A stretch of DNA of 64,000 bases from Rosellinia necatrix (taxonomy: Eukaryota; Ascomycota; Sordariomycetes; Xylariales; Xylariaceae), in NCBI GenBank assembly GCA_021209875.1, contig JAGYVD010000001.1, positions 2,542,001 through 2,606,000 of the forward strand, read 5' to 3'. Below are positions 39,846 through 52,703 of the stretch, one piece after another (position 1 is the stretch's first letter; each line of letters opens with the position of its first letter). A program made the position numbers and the translations under genes. The notes beneath the pieces are model-generated. The model worked only from the letters and a program-made list of their open reading frames with translations, had not been told where the DNA came from and did not search any database.

Positions 39846-40793
39846 GGCAATCTGGGGTCTGTCACTAGTGGGTAGGGGGACTCACCAACTGTAAAAGGCC
39901 CGCTGCCTTTGTGTTGAGCAAATCAGATATTCCCTCCTGTATGTGTACCATGGTATCAACTAGGCGCTTCCAGATGAGACGGGTGGAAGCATGATTGTGA
40001 CGGGGAGGGCGTTATGTTTGAAAATGATGTGCATTACTATGGACACTTCGAATAAGCATTGACTCTGACCGGTCTGGTCCTATTTGGGGAATACTACGCG
40101 CCATTCAGCAGTATTTTCAATTGGGGCCGCTGTTGCCATTCATCTTCATCGCCGAGGCTATTCGAATACCGCCCTGGTGCGTATCCTAACCCAACGGAAG
40201 ACTTGTGACCAGTGAGGCAAAGCTTCTGGCCGAGGATCTCTGCGGCATCTCAAGTGCGGGTGTCTGTTGATGTCGGGTGGCAATAGTATGCGCCGGGAAA
40301 TCCACAGAGGAGTAACATCTGGCCCCTAGGACGACATGGCGGGATTACACAGACTGAACCTTTGGTGAGGCATGACCAGCCTCGCAATGATTTGCCGCGT
40401 ACCTCGCTGGTGATACCGGGGCCAGGGAAAGGGATACCGGAGGAAGGGCTCAGCGCTGTGTATTGTTGGCTACGTGGTGCTATATAGACTCCAAATCTAT
40501 TGCCCCCGGCAAGTAGAACGACAGGATATGGATTTGCGTACAGGCCTACATCGCTAACCCACGGAGATAAGGTTGGCGCGTGAGAAAGCGATATTGCCCA
40601 TGTGCTCGGAAAGGATAACACAGGTGGTATACGTTTTGGAACCGGCGTAATTACCTGTCGAACTGGGAACCAATCGGTATACGGTAGACATGGAAGCATA
40701 GTCTACGGCTTACAAGTATATAATATCCATCACCCTAAGCTTGTCTATATCCCGAGGTCTACCTGGCCACGTATCAGCGTGGCCGCACTTCTT
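39846..40793. other. intergenic region between convergent genes
   Basis: No gene recognised. Open frames of about 100-150 codons exist here (for example minus strand 40250-40699), but they have no motif, splice logic or similarity that I can name. Confidence 0.5.
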
Positions 40794-42489
40794 TCAATAC
40801 CTCACTCGACCGTTAGGGTTTCCGTAGAACAGGCCGGCTACGTAGTCTCCAATGGCGATCGAACTTGTGAGCCCGGGGCTTTCCATCCCGAGCACTTGGG
40901 AGGAAAAAAGGGGTGTGTTAGTAATGTATTCTAAAGCAACACGAATTCTAAACGGGTCGGGGGTCCGTGACTAAATCAAAGTTTCTGGGGGGTTCTAGCG
41001 CTTGAGATGGGGATGAAGGGACAGAAAGCACAACGGAAATAGAAAGAGGGAGAGATAGAGAGATAGAGAGATAGATGGATGGGTGGCATTGCTTACTGTT
41101 AACCCAGCCCACGAAGCCCTCTTCCATCTTGATATGGAAGTCGAAGAACCCCTTGCCGGCACCGACGGCGCCGGCCCTGCCGAGCTTCGGGCGGATGCCG
41201 GCGTAGTCGGGGCTGAGAGCGCGCTCGTCGACGCCTGGCAGATACCTGCGGACGGCGGCCAGCACGTCCGGGAGGCGGGCGGCGTTGACGGCGAGGTCGG
41301 CGGGGTCGTCGACCCACTCGACGTCGGGGCCGAAGCGGATGCGGCCGGCCAGGTCGAGCGTGAGGTGGGTGCCGAGGCCGCCGGCGCCGGGCAGCGTGAC
41401 GGGGTAGACGAGACGGCGGACGCGGGGGCTGCCCGCCGCGTAGCCGAAGTAGTTCCCCTTGGCGTAGTACAGGCGCGTCCGCAGGGCCGGCGGGACGATC
41501 ATGTTGTGGACGTGGGCGGCGGCGAGGCCGGCGCTGTTGACGATGGTCTCGGCGTCGATGGTGGAGACGCCGCCGGTGGCGCGGTCGCGGACGGTGAGCC
41601 GCCAGCCGCCGCTCCCGGGCTGGCCGGGGCCGGAGCCGGGGCCGGAGCGCAGCGGCTCGATGGCCGTGACGGCGGAGCCCACGGCGACGACGCCGCCGGC
41701 GTCCTCGAACTCGCCCCGCAGCGCGACCATGAGGCCGTGGGAGTCGACGATGCCGGTGGTGGGGCTCTCGAGCACGCCGGCGGCGGCGCGGACGGCCGGC
41801 TCCTCCGCGCGCGCCTCGCGCTCGCCCACCCAGCGCGTCGGCACCCCGATCCCCCCCCGCGACGGGGAGCAGGCGGCGTGGAGGTCCTCCAGCGCCTCGC
41901 GCTCGGCGGCGTCCTGCGCCACGATCCACTTCCCCGTGTTGGCGTGGGCGACGCCGCGCGCGGCGCAGAACGCGTACAGCTTCTCCCGCCCGTCGACGCA
42001 GAGGCGCGTCTTGAGCGTCCCGGCCCCGTAGTACAGGCCCGCGTGGATCACCTCGCTGTTGCGCGACGACGTCTCCGTCCCCACGCTCGCGTGGCGCTCC
42101 AGCAGGAGCGTGCTGCTACTGCCCGCGCCGGATGATGATGATGAGGAGGAGGAGGCGGAGGATCGCTGGGCTAGCGCCCGCGCCGTCGCGAGCCCGATCA
42201 CGCCGCCGCCTATGACCTGCCGTCAAGGATGAGTGAGCGAGTAAGTGAGTATGTGAGTGACTATGTGAGTGAGAGAATGGGTCAACGCGCGCATGTCCGT
42301 CCGTCCGTCCGTCCGTCCGTCTGTCTGTCTATCCATCTATCCATCCATCTCACCTCATCCGTCCGGGCGTTCTCGGGTTGGGGTTATGAAGGAGGCGACA
42401 TCCGATAGCCGAGGAGTGAGTAATAAAAGGGGGGTTGGCTGGGCCAAAGATGGTGCAACGATGGGTAACAGCAGATGATTCATGTGTGC

Positions 42490-42523
<34 letters not shown>

Positions 42524-42725
42524 GTAACATATAATATATACCTTTACTGTATACATACAACGCCCATTTCCAGGGCCGTGTGGAAATGAAGATACAATAC
42601 CAGACTGGTCGGAGACTTACAACATGAGTAAAATCGGCTTTGGCGGGAGCCGTGCTAGCAAAGGAGCGAATGCTCCATATTCTCGAGGACGAGGGGATTT
42701 GCCGTGGCACAGCTCTCCCGAGCAT
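40794..42725 (-). CDS. L2HGDH: L-2-hydroxyglutarate dehydrogenase, mitochondrial
   Basis: FAD-dependent oxidation of L-2-hydroxyglutarate to 2-oxoglutarate, a metabolite-repair step in mitochondria (known for the family). Model: exon 1 42725-42621, intron 42620-42217 (GTAAGT..CAG, 404 bp), exon 2 42216-41097, intron 41096-40895 (GTAAGC..AAG), exon 3 40894-40794; 441 aa. The N-terminus MLGRAVPRQIPSSSRIWSIR is a plausible matrix targeting peptide. The FAD-binding motif VIGGGVIGLATARALA starts at about residue 36, followed by RNSEVIHAGLYY, a late DYAGIRPKLGR, and WVNMLGMESPGLTSSIAIG joined across intron 2. A Ser-rich insert lies between the first helix and strand of the FAD fold. Exon 2 is strikingly GC-rich compared with exons 1 and 3, which produces long spurious open frames on both strands. 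Confidence 0.9.
42295..42350. repeat. CCGT/CTGT/CCAT microsatellites in intron
   Basis: Adjacent tetranucleotide runs (CCGT, then CTGT, then CCAT-like) within intron 1 of the L-2-hydroxyglutarate dehydrogenase gene. Confidence 0.85.
42489..42526. repeat. TA and TATG repeats in intron
   Basis: (AT)n followed by (GTAT)n, also within intron 1 of the same gene. Confidence 0.9.
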
Positions 42726-43638
42726 TTTCGGGCCGGGGTTGGTTGTGAGAAGGACGTGGAGTTGAGCGAGTCAGAGTCGGTGAGCGAGTCGGTGAGATTG
42801 GATGAGGAAGAAACCAAAGACACCACCGAATTAATTATTCCCGGATGGATGGATACGAGACCCCCCTTCTCTTCCCCGTTTAGTATTACCTAGAGTGAAG
42901 TTCGGATGGAGAAAGCCTTCGGATGCAAATATTTCGCGCCAAAAATTCACCAAACCCCCCCTCCCCCTCCCCCTCCAGGCGCATTGGCCGCAGGTTAGCG
43001 CTCAACATTGAATTATAACTATAGGGACACACACATATCGTCCCCCCTGTATTTACATTTCCCTTTCTACAATCTCCACGCTATCGCATTTCACATTTTG
43101 GTAAGCTGTTGGGATGTGAAATTATCTGCGCCTTTAATCACATGACCGAGAATGAGGAATTGCGCCTCCGTCGTATGTTTTAGATCATGGATGCGACGGC
43201 AAGACACGATCTGAACTACAGAAATAACGTTCGCTATTGTATGACAAAATGGGTATAATTTGAGGAATATGTACACGGTAGCACTAGGGTTGGACAGAGA
43301 CTGGCTGGTTTTAAGGAAATTGCGAGTCGCTAGGCCCTGTGCCCTTACGCCCAATGTCCCATGCCCCGTCCCGAGTAAACAATAACCGATAACTCCCGAA
43401 TCAATTGGACTTTTCCCGAAAGCTCTGGCGGGATGAAACTATGCCTCGGCTCATTCTCGCCCTTGAGGCTCAGAATGGCGGTTGGGCTTGGGGTCGAGTC
43501 TTGCCCAGAGACATGCACCGGTATCTATCCGTACAGTCCACCAGTTGGTATGCTTATTTACGCCAAAACGCCAGAACCGCCCCCACCCCGCTTATCCATG
43601 CCGACGAGTGATGCGAGAGTTGGGGCCGAGGGCCGGCA
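42726..43638. other. intergenic region, no gene seen
   Basis: Promoter side of the L-2-hydroxyglutarate dehydrogenase gene and 3' side of the DUF2415 gene. C-rich runs occur at 42955-42980. No coding potential that I can support. Confidence 0.5.
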
Positions 43639-46104
43639 TTAGCGGAACGTGACCGCCGGAAAAAGTTTTCTGCTGAGGATATTCAGATGAAACTCATAGA
43701 TACCGTCTTCGGCGCCGATGTACCTGTGGTGTCCGATTAGTCATCCTCTCCAATGTCGTGGTGACGTTGGCTTGTTCCCTTATGACTTACAGTGTGCGGC
43801 CGTCCTCGCTCCATGTGAGGCCTGCCGTGTCCTCCCGGCGTTGGACGTGGTCTCGGTTGCGACTGTACGGACGACGGAACCCGGATATGTCGTCGTTCCA
43901 AACGTCGCTGACAATGGGAATGGCGCGCCGAACACGGGCGGTTTCAGCCCGAGTTGTGTCGTGGGGGAGGGTAAGGTCAACGCTCGGCATGTTATATAGC
44001 ATCTCCAAGTCCGCCCAGCCCGCGCTGCCTCTCGCGCTCTGCCCCCATGCCGGGGAGTAATCGCGGGAGGTACTCGGTCCCTCCCCGTTGCCAAAGCGCT
44101 GTAGCCTGACGGAACTATCTACATTCTGCGCTAGGGCTTGCATGATAGAGCTTCTCCGCCGCGGCGTAGGAGCCCGCCTTTCACGCTCCTGTTCGGCTGG
44201 CGTTTGCACCGTGGTGGAGCGCTGGTGGTCACGGTTCTCGCGGCCCTGCTCGCGCTCAAATATCCGCGTCAGCGTATCACGCTGGAGGGACGTCAGATAA
44301 CGCAATCTCTCTGAGATGTCCCGGTCACGCTCCCGTGCGACACCAGATATCCTCGGCTGAGGACTTACCCGTTCGGCGAACACTGAAGTTCTCCAGGTAG
44401 CGCTGCCACCTCGCGGCGCCGGCTGCGCATCTCGCTGCCCTCCCCGCTCCCGAGCCTCGCGGCGCCTCCGATCATCCTGGACCGCCTCCGGGATGGCTGT
44501 TTCCTCGGGGGTGGATGGATGGTTTAGCCTTGAAGCATCGGAATTTCCGGTGCCGGACTGTAACCGGCTCGAGGATCCCGGAACGCTAGGAATGGATGAT
44601 GAACCTGCAGCACCGCGCTCGCTCCGGGGGTCAAGCAAGCGAGGGTCAATGGCTGTGCTTCGCTCGCTGAGAGCGACATGGTCATAGGCGTCGTGGTCTT
44701 CAATAGAGATGATTTGACGTTTAGTGAAGTTGGTGCGGGCGTCTGCTACACCGATGCGTCCGCGGTGCTCTGTCCATGCCAGTATATCGTACGGGCCAGG
44801 GGAGAATGCCATGTCCCTAACCGCACCGCAATCACCGGGGGCTCGTGCCGAGTTGAAGAAGGTGATCAATGGATCTCGTTCGGGATCGGCGAAGGCAAGA
44901 ACATCGAAAATCGATATGGTGCCATATTGTGTGCCCACAGCCAAGTACCTACCAGAAGAAGAAAAACAGACGGCAAAGCTACCTCGGCAATCCGACAAAT
45001 CTCGCACAGACTGATCCTTAAGTCGTATCCTGGGAAGCTGTGACCATGCGTAACACCTTCCCCCTTTCCCCTGGGAGGCGCATCGGACGTGAACGTAGAG
45101 GAATGGGTCGTCACATATTGCTACTAGAAGACTACCGTCGGGGGAGATAACGCCACGGTTCACGCAATCGGGGTATTCTATATTGTCGATGGCGGTAGAA
45201 TCGTGCAGATTTACAACCGTCACCGTCTTGTCGTTGTTGGCCAAGACAGCTACAGGGGAGGTGTACCTCCCCAGTTGCGGTGGATCCTTGGGCGGCTTGG
45301 GGGGTTGCCAGATTGTGATGCAGTTGACTCGCTGTGTCCCAAATTTATAATTCGATGCAGACCACGTCTTGACGGGGCCGCTCATCTGTTCAACGATACT
45401 GAGCACATCGCGGCGTAGTTCGGCCATAGAAGGCTCAGAGGCGAGGGTTGGATCGCTAAGGGCATCTTCGGAAGCAAGGGCGGCGGTGGCGGCGACAGTA
45501 GAGGTTGAGGCAGCACGACCGCCGGGGGCGGCAGAAGAGGAGGACGAGTCGGAGGACGAATCGGGGGCAGCTAGGATGTCGGTGCCGGGGCCCTCTCGGA
45601 TGATGGCAAATTCCCCGTTCTCGCCGCCGCAGCAGATCCAACCGCCACTAGCGACAAGACACCTGGGGTGGAAGCTGATGACCTTGATGGTCTCGCACTC
45701 GCGGGCCCGCGTATCGAGGCGAGTGATGTGGGTGTTGTTGTTGCCGGCGGGGAAGTAGACTATGCCATCTCGCTCGGCGCTGATCAGGGATCGGAGCTGC
45801 CAGTGTCTGAGGGGTTTCCAAGACGATTAGCATTCTCAGCCAGGGGTGCCAGCGAGGGGTGGCTGCGCAGAGCGGACAGGACCAGCATGCAGATGTGCGC
45901 GTGTGCGCGGACGGGCGGCGACTGGACTAACATGGGCGAGACCTGGGTACGGTAATGCTTGCGGCCTTCTCGGAGAAGCAGGCTTTCGGTCGGCCGGAGG
46001 CTGGAGCGGTGGCAATGAGGCGAATGTCAGCAAGGCCCGGGCCCATGATGTTGGTCGCCGTCGGATGGGTTGTGGAATTACCTAGCTTCATCGCCGACGG
46101 CCAT
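43639..46104 (-). CDS. DUF2415 / WD40-like beta-propeller protein
   Basis: Function uncharacterised. Model: exon 1 46104-46082, intron 46081-46001, exon 2 46000-45932, intron 45931-45807, exon 3 45806-43791, intron 43790-43724 (GTAAGT..CAG), exon 4 43723-43639; 730 aa, phases consistent. The N-terminal part has HWQLRSLISAERDGIVYFPA and WICCGGENGEFA; the propeller-like middle has VAVLANNDKTVTVVNL and SSSGRYLAVGTQYGTISIFD. The DUF2415 core DMAFSPGPYDILAWTEHRGR precedes a long Arg/Ser-rich disordered region, and the C-terminus closes with GLTWSEDGRTLYIGAEDGIY across the last intron. The two short 5' exons are the least certain part: intron 2 uses GTTAGT, and a competing model (donor GTCTCG at 45942, other frame) was judged less protein-like. 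Confidence 0.8.
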
Positions 46105-46785
46105 AATGCCAATGGCGAATGTCAACGGGACAAGGATAGATCATCAAGTCTCATGGGGCCGTAGGAGCACGCCGAGGAACAATATCGCTTGTAGAATGTA
46201 GGCGGCGGAAGTGAGGACGTGATAAGCAGGTCGGTAAGTGGCGGGTGGATTATACCGAAGGGTGGATGTTGAAGATGGCTATGGTGGTGTCGACACTGGG
46301 CAATGGCGTGGTCCAACCTAGGTAACCGGCCATTGGTTAAGTACTTACTTAGGTAACTTGTGTAAGTAACTACCTCAGGTGCCCAGGTTAGGTAGGTAGC
46401 AACCAGTGATGATGGCGTTATCGTTATTAGTGAGGTAAGGCCGTTTCTTACAGGCTTGATACTTGATTGGTGTCACTATATTGACAAAAATGCCATACCG
46501 TATTAGGTTTAGCTTGCATCTGGGGTTTGGTCAAGCCCAAGTACCTAGGTACCTAGTTTACAAGTATTGTGCTATCAATGGCATGACGAAATAATAACTT
46601 ATACCTTAAATTTTCAGCATAGGTAGGCAAGATCATTCGTGAATACTGCTTGCTTCGTAATGCATTGGTTCAATGGTGTTTTTTAATCATGTTTGTACAG
46701 TGTACGCATTATATTTGCTGGGTTGTTGCTCTGCGGAAGCATGCTTGATTCAACCTAGACAAGGTACCCTTAGACTAGACGTTAA

Positions 46786-46817
<32 letters not shown>

Positions 46818-48598
46818 GACAAGGTACCTTGAACCTACCTCTACCTGTGCTTACCCTCAGCCTTTCCTACTTGACACCATTCACCCGGCTACAAAAGGGC
46901 TGCAACCTCAGTAATACCTGTACCTCTGCTTCTACTTACCTACCTCAGTAATGAAATACCCATGGTCACCTTTGGTAAATATTTAAGGCTAAGTAAATAT
47001 ATTGTTTTAGACCTCACACTGACTCGGCAAACATGTACCTTGGATTGTGTGCTCCTTTCGATAAACTTTAGCAGGTATTTTGTGTAAGGATGATATGCTG
47101 CATGTTAAGAGTATGCTAAGAGGTGCCTACCTACCAAGTACTTCCCCCTTTAAAGACTGATGTTGACTTAGTGTTGCCTAACCTATATACTCCTAGTAGT
47201 CATTTTAAAGTTTACGTTAGGGAGGCCACACCATGGGAAAAATTACGTATTTTGTTATCAGGCTCTGACGACAGGGAAACCAGGAACTGTATAGGTAGGT
47301 ACCTTCCTCCCCTACGGTATCTCTGGGAATGCTCTTCTTCTATTCTTTCTTTTGTTGTTCGTGTCTAGCCTTGGATTATGGCCTTGTCGATGTTGAGGCT
47401 GAATTGAGTGCCTGGGTAGACTACACATCGCCGAACGGTTACGTAATGTAATGCCCAGGCTGGTCACATGAACTGCTAAAGGCGGATTGATAAGGAAATA
47501 TTATGTTTGCTGGCTGCGTCCTCATTTGTTGAGTGGTATTGATTCTGGTTTGGGCGTGTGCGCTCTCTCCCGCAAAGCTACGTCTGCCTACAACTAGTGG
47601 ATAGGCGTATAAACTGCTTGATAATAGGTACTCGCACGAACATATTGATCTTACCTCGACCTAGGATGTAATTATAGTATTTATCCTACTTGATATTGCT
47701 CTAATCCGTGTAAATCGTATGGTAAGCTTATACATGAAGCACCAAGAAACAAAGTTTTGTTATTCCTGGATTAAGTAAAATATGATTGAAAGAGGTCAGT
47801 GTGCATTCTTAACATCCACCCACTTTGGGGTGAACCATATAACTACAGTGGGTTCGGCCGGCTTGATCATCGGCATTGGGAGCAGGTAGCACAGCCACCG
47901 TTTTTTTGCTCAATTGGCAATTGGCTCACTTGAGTGATGCACTTCGGAAAAGTGTGCCATCCTATTCTCCATCCTCGGGCCTAAAACTAATTTTAATCCA
48001 GCTTGGTGCAACCTGCCCTACCCATAGGATGTGCAATGAGGTAGGTAGGTACTTAGGCACCTCAAGTACGGATGCGGGGGTATTTCATTGGCCACCCAAT
48101 TCTGTACATAGTGGTGGGGCCGCCACATCCTGGGCATCGCCAGCCAGCTCCTCTTTTTTCCCTTTTCCATCCGTCAAAATTTCAAAGCCCATTTTCTCAT
48201 TCGCCGGTAGTTCGAGGGCAGCCGTCGACTTCGAACTTCAAGGTACCTATCTCGCCCAGATCTGTCCGGGCTAAACCGCGATATCGCTTCTGCCACCTCA
48301 GACCGCCCGCCAGAAGCTCTCAGAAACCTTCGACGGCTTGAAATTTTTCTGCACTGCGTCGCAGTACTTGAGGTTCCGATTTCCTCCATCATTATCACCA
48401 TCACCATCTCCTCCCCATCTCCATCTCCATCTACTCATCCATACACGCCTTGATCCCCCCGTCCTCCCCCCCTCCTCCCGACTTAATCCATCTCTGTATA
48501 ATATTAACCCTGGGTCTGCAACCCCTCCTACGCCTAATTCATTGTCGTTGTAATCCTTGCCATTTACTCCTGGTACATCTCTGGCCGCATAAATCACC
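46105..48598. promoter_or_regulatory. divergent intergenic region upstream of SSC1
   Basis: 2.5 kb between divergently transcribed genes. It contains TACCTAGGTA words (46330-46390, 46535-46560), an ACT trinucleotide run and, near SSC1, a pyrimidine-rich stretch at 48380-48485 (repeated CCATCT) followed by TGTATAATATTA at about 48494. The last two are typical of strong fungal promoters. AGAA/TTC half-sites at 48311-48335 are spaced irregularly and are only weak heat-shock-element candidates. Confidence 0.4.
46787..46817. repeat. ACT trinucleotide repeat
   Basis: About ten tandem ACT units in the intergenic region. An adjacent phrase, CTAGACAAGGTACC, occurs on both sides of the run. Confidence 0.9.
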
Positions 48599-50850
48599 AT
48601 GTTGGCCTCTCGCTTGTCCAGAGCTGTAAGTTCTCCGCTGTACCCCCGTGAGCGGCCCTCACGTGTCTCGTTCATTCATTCTGCCATAAATGGTGACTGA
48701 CGCTTGTCTATCGTAGCTTCCTCGAGCAGTATCTTCGACTCCCAGGTGGGCAGCACCCCTGCGAAAGCCCCTGGGCGCTACATTCGCCCGTTATGAATCC
48801 ACAGAAGGAAAGGTCCAGGGTGCCGTCATCGGTATCGATTTAGGTATGTTGCTGGGCCGATGCCAAATTATGCTCAACATTGGAAGTGGGCTAACACTTT
48901 TGGAATAGGCACAACAAACTCGGCGGTTGCAGTGATGGAAGGCAAGACACCAAGGATCATAGAGAACTCGGAAGGTAAGATACGACCCACAATCGGTCTA
49001 CAATCGGTTGGCAATCCCTTGGTGCCGGGGCTAACATGGATGTAGGTGCTCGAACCACTCCTTCCGTTGTCGCTTTTGCTCAAGATGGCGAGCGGTTGGT
49101 TGGTGTAGCTGCGAAGCGACAAGCTGTCGTGAACCCAGAAAACACACTATTCGCTACCAAGCGATTAATTGGCCGAAAGTTTACCGATGCTGAGGTTCAA
49201 AGGGATATCAAGGAGGTACCTTATAAGATTGTCCAGCACTCTAATGGCGACGCCTGGGTTGAGGCTCGCGGCCAGAAGTACTCGCCTTCACAGATTGGTG
49301 GCTTTGTCCTGAATAAGATGAAAGAGACCGCTGAGGCCTATATGAGCAAACCCATTAAAAATGCCGTTGTCACCGTCCCAGCATACTTTAACGACTCGCA
49401 GCGTCAAGCCACCAAGGATGCCGGACAGATTGCTGGTCTTAATGTTCTCCGCGTGGTCAACGAGCCGACAGCTGCAGCTTTGGCTTACGGCCTGGAGAAA
49501 GAAGCTGACCGTGTCGTCGCCGTTTACGATCTGGGTGGTGGTACCTTCGATATTTCTGTTCTCGAGATCCAAAACGGTGTGTTTGAGGTCAAGTCCACCA
49601 ACGGTGACACACACTTGGGTGGCGAAGACTTTGATATTCATTTGGTGCGCCACCTAGTTAAGCAATTCAAGACGGAGTCTGGTATCGATATCTCCGGCGA
49701 TCGTATGGCCATTCAAAGAATTCGTGAGGCCGCCGAGAAGGCCAAAATCGAGCTCTCCTCATCTCTTCAGACTGATATCAGCCTACCTTTCATCACCGCT
49801 GATGCTTCCGGCCCCAAACACATCAACACCAAGCTCACCCGCGCCCAGCTCGAGAACATGATGGACCCTCTCATCACCAAGACTGTGGAGCCTGTCCGTA
49901 AGGCTTTGAAGGATGCTGGCCTGCAGGCTAAGGATATCCAGGAAGTCATCCTGGTCGGTGGTATGACGCGTATGCCCAAGGTTACCGAGTCTGTCAAGAG
50001 CATCTTTGGCCGTGACCCCGCCAAGTCGGTCAACCCCGACGAAGCCGTTGCGATGGGTGCTGCCATTCAAGGTGCCGTCCTCTCCGGTGAAGTGAAGGAT
50101 CTACTCCTCCTTGATGTCACACCTCTGTCCCTTGGTATCGAGACTCTTGGCGGTGTTTTCACTCGGTTGATCAACCGTAACACTACCATCCCTACCAAGA
50201 AGTCTCAAGTATTCTCAACTGCCGCCGATTTCCAGACTGCTGTCGAGATCAAGGTTTTCCAGGGCGAGCGTGAGCTCGTTAAGGACAACAAGCTTCTCGG
50301 CAACTTTCAGCTTGTGGGCATCCCTCCTGCGCACCGTGGCGTCCCTCAGGTTGAAGTCACTTTTGACATTGACGCCGACTCAATTGTTCACGTCCATGCT
50401 AAGGATAAGAGCACCAACAAGGACCAGTCTATCACCATTGCATCTGGCTCAGGTCTCTCAGACTCGGAGATTGAGCAGATGGTTCAGGATTCCGAGAAAT
50501 ATGCTGAGTCAGACAAGGAACGAAAGAGCGCGATCGAATCCGCCAACCGCGCTGACAGCGTCTTGAACGATACTGAAAAGGCCCTGAATGAGTACGCCGA
50601 TAAACTTGATAAGACCGAGGCTGACGCCATTCGGGAGAAGATTAGCTCGCTCCGTGAGTTCGTGTCCAAGAGCCAATCCGGCGAGGGTACTGCCACCGCC
50701 GAGGATATCAAGACGAAGACGGATGAGCTCCAGATGGCCAGCTTGAACCTCTTCGACAAGATGCACAAGGCTCGCTCAGAGTCGGGCGAGCAATCTGGAC
50801 CATCAGACGCTAGCTCGGGAGCCAAGCCTGAAGAGGAGAAGAAGCCATAA
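48599..50850 (+). CDS. SSC1: mitochondrial Hsp70 (Ssc1/mortalin type)
   Basis: Matrix chaperone that drives protein import with the TIM23 motor and folds imported proteins (known for the family). Model: exons 48599-48625, 48717-48843, 48909-48974, 49046-50850; introns GTAAGT..TAG, GTATGT..TAG, GTAAGA..TAG; 674 aa. The Arg-rich presequence has a likely cleavage region around FARYES (residues 35-40). The ATPase signatures are IGIDLGTTNS (about 47-56), [13 protein letters not shown] (about 235) and [12 protein letters not shown] (about 375). The interdomain linker [13 protein letters not shown] lies at about 424, and the substrate domain and helical lid end in [10 protein letters not shown] rather than a KDEL or EEVD tail, which separates it from ER and cytosolic Hsp70s. 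Multiple 5' introns are common in fungal homologues. Confidence 0.96.
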
Positions 50851-52703
50851 ACAGCCACGACACTGTGGTTATGTCATGAAACGTTTTCAAGATCATCACA
50901 AGCGGAAAGGTATAATGAGCTTTGCCGTTTTGTACATTATGTTGTACTCATATTTGCGCTTTATTCTTCCTCGGTTACCTTCGGTAATTCTGTTCATCAT
51001 CTTCGTACATTGCGGCGGCAGGGGCGTTCTGAGATACAGGAAAAGAGACCCGACCTACAGGTCTGGCGGGTCAATGGCATTTACGGTGCTCTGTGATGAT
51101 GACTAGCATAGGAACGGTTGGCTCCCATGCTATGGCGCTGTATAAAGTGTTGTATAGCAAACAAGATAACTTAATACCATCGCCTCTCAAGAGAATTTTA
51201 CCACAAGCTTGACAACTCTCCTTCTTTCTCGCTCTGCGTACAGTAAACAAGCGTTATATAGCGAACGTAACGCCCTAGGGCCATCGTTTGTGGAGAAATC
51301 CTCTAATTAATAATTGCTGTTCCTCCTCTTGCGCGTGCAGTAAATCGAATGTCCTCAGATCTATCTCTATCGTAATTCGGGTATTGGGGGGTGAGTGTAT
51401 CCAATAGGTCTATTTTCTCCAGAGGGGATAGCGACCAAAAGCCCCACGCATCTTTTTAGTAAGGAGGTTCTAACATGTCAGCCAACGATGAGCAGGGAAG
51501 AAGTCAAAGGCTCTCCCCCAAGTAGTGTGCCACCTGATCTGTTTCTTTGAGCAACGCCACAAGGTCGCAGCGACCGCCCGGCAAGACGCACGATCACGCC
51601 CCCTATATCTATGGACATTCAGAGAATCAAGTATATCTACGATAACGAGACTCGTTGAGGAAATTATGAGTGGTGTGTGCATGTGAAACACTCGACGCCT
51701 ATATCGTCATTCGCGCGGTTTAACACGCACACGGTATAAAATTTAAGCAAAATTCGTATGTCAACAGTGCCCCCTCACAAAGGCCTGCGCTGATGGCACA
51801 CAAGAACGATGTTGCAATGCGGGGACCGGGTGCCCTGGCAGTCGTGCGTTCAGTCCTCTCTTTATTGCGACTGCCTAAGAGGCTCTCGGGGCAAGAGAGA
51901 CGTGAGTCGTGCTCAAAAGAGACCGAAAGGAGCGGGTCATCATATCAAAGAGATAGCGACGAACAAGAGCAAGCTAATTGGCCACGGATATCACGGGTAT
52001 TTTGTGACATCCTACGAGTTCTTGGCAACCCGTGAGCCCCCCGTCTGGCGATGGAACAAGCAAGGCCTTTAGCGTCCTAACCATTATGCCCCTTTTCCCG
52101 CTAGAGATGACGAATTGTTGCGCTATTGCTTTTTCAGGTGTTGCATCACAAGCAAGGAGAGCATGAGCTAGCTGCCTAGATACACAATTGCATACTGGCT
52201 AGATCATGTTTTGGGTCCTCTCTAGCTATCCAACCATTGCGCTGCGGCATGCCATAATAAAAAGAGAGTCAAACAAGCATTCTGATCTCGAAGGTGTTGA
52301 GAATTATGTTATGTGGTGACAACCGAGGAAAAGCGCAATTCCTATATGCTTGCAGGTGTCTAGGATATCACACACGAGATGAATGAGGGTTCGGTTGGGG
52401 AGAGCTATGTAGAGTATTGATAGATATCCCATTTACATATCGCGACAGCTAGAACACACGCCAAATATAATATCTAGACCCCGTATGAGGGGGAAGGGGA
52501 GGAAGAACGTCATGTCAGGGGAATAAGAAAGAAATCGACTTTCGCCTCAGATTAGCCAGGTGGCAAAACGCGTTTAAGAGGGGCACTTCAACCACAAAAC
52601 GACGTTCAACTTTGGTAATTGGCCCGAAGCGGTACATTTAACTATCGGCTATCTATCTCGTTGGGAGCGCAGGCGAGACCCCGCCGAGTGGCTATATACC
52701 TTA
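50851..52703. other. intergenic region between convergent genes
   Basis: 1.85 kb of balanced composition with no recognisable coding or RNA gene. It must contain the 3' ends of SSC1 and SRP68. Small open frames show no motifs. Confidence 0.5.

Noticed and set aside
40250..40699. 149-codon minus-strand frame between two genes
   Set aside because: No recognised motif, splice context or biased composition; lies between convergent genes.
41099..41929. 276-codon minus-strand frame, Arg/Pro-rich
   Set aside because: Alternative frame of the same GC-rich exon; the dehydrogenase frame carries the conserved motifs.
41083..42135. 350-codon open frame on the plus strand opposite the L-2-hydroxyglutarate dehydrogenase gene
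   Set aside because: It is an antisense by-product of the GC-rich exon; its composition is Gly/Ala/Asp/Val repeats with no motif.
47876..48274. 132-codon plus-strand frame upstream of SSC1
   Set aside because: Overlaps intergenic repeat words and shows no protein motif; more likely promoter DNA.
48298..48675. 125-codon minus-strand frame
   Set aside because: Antisense to the SSC1 promoter and first exon; Gly/Arg-rich translation of the pyrimidine tract.
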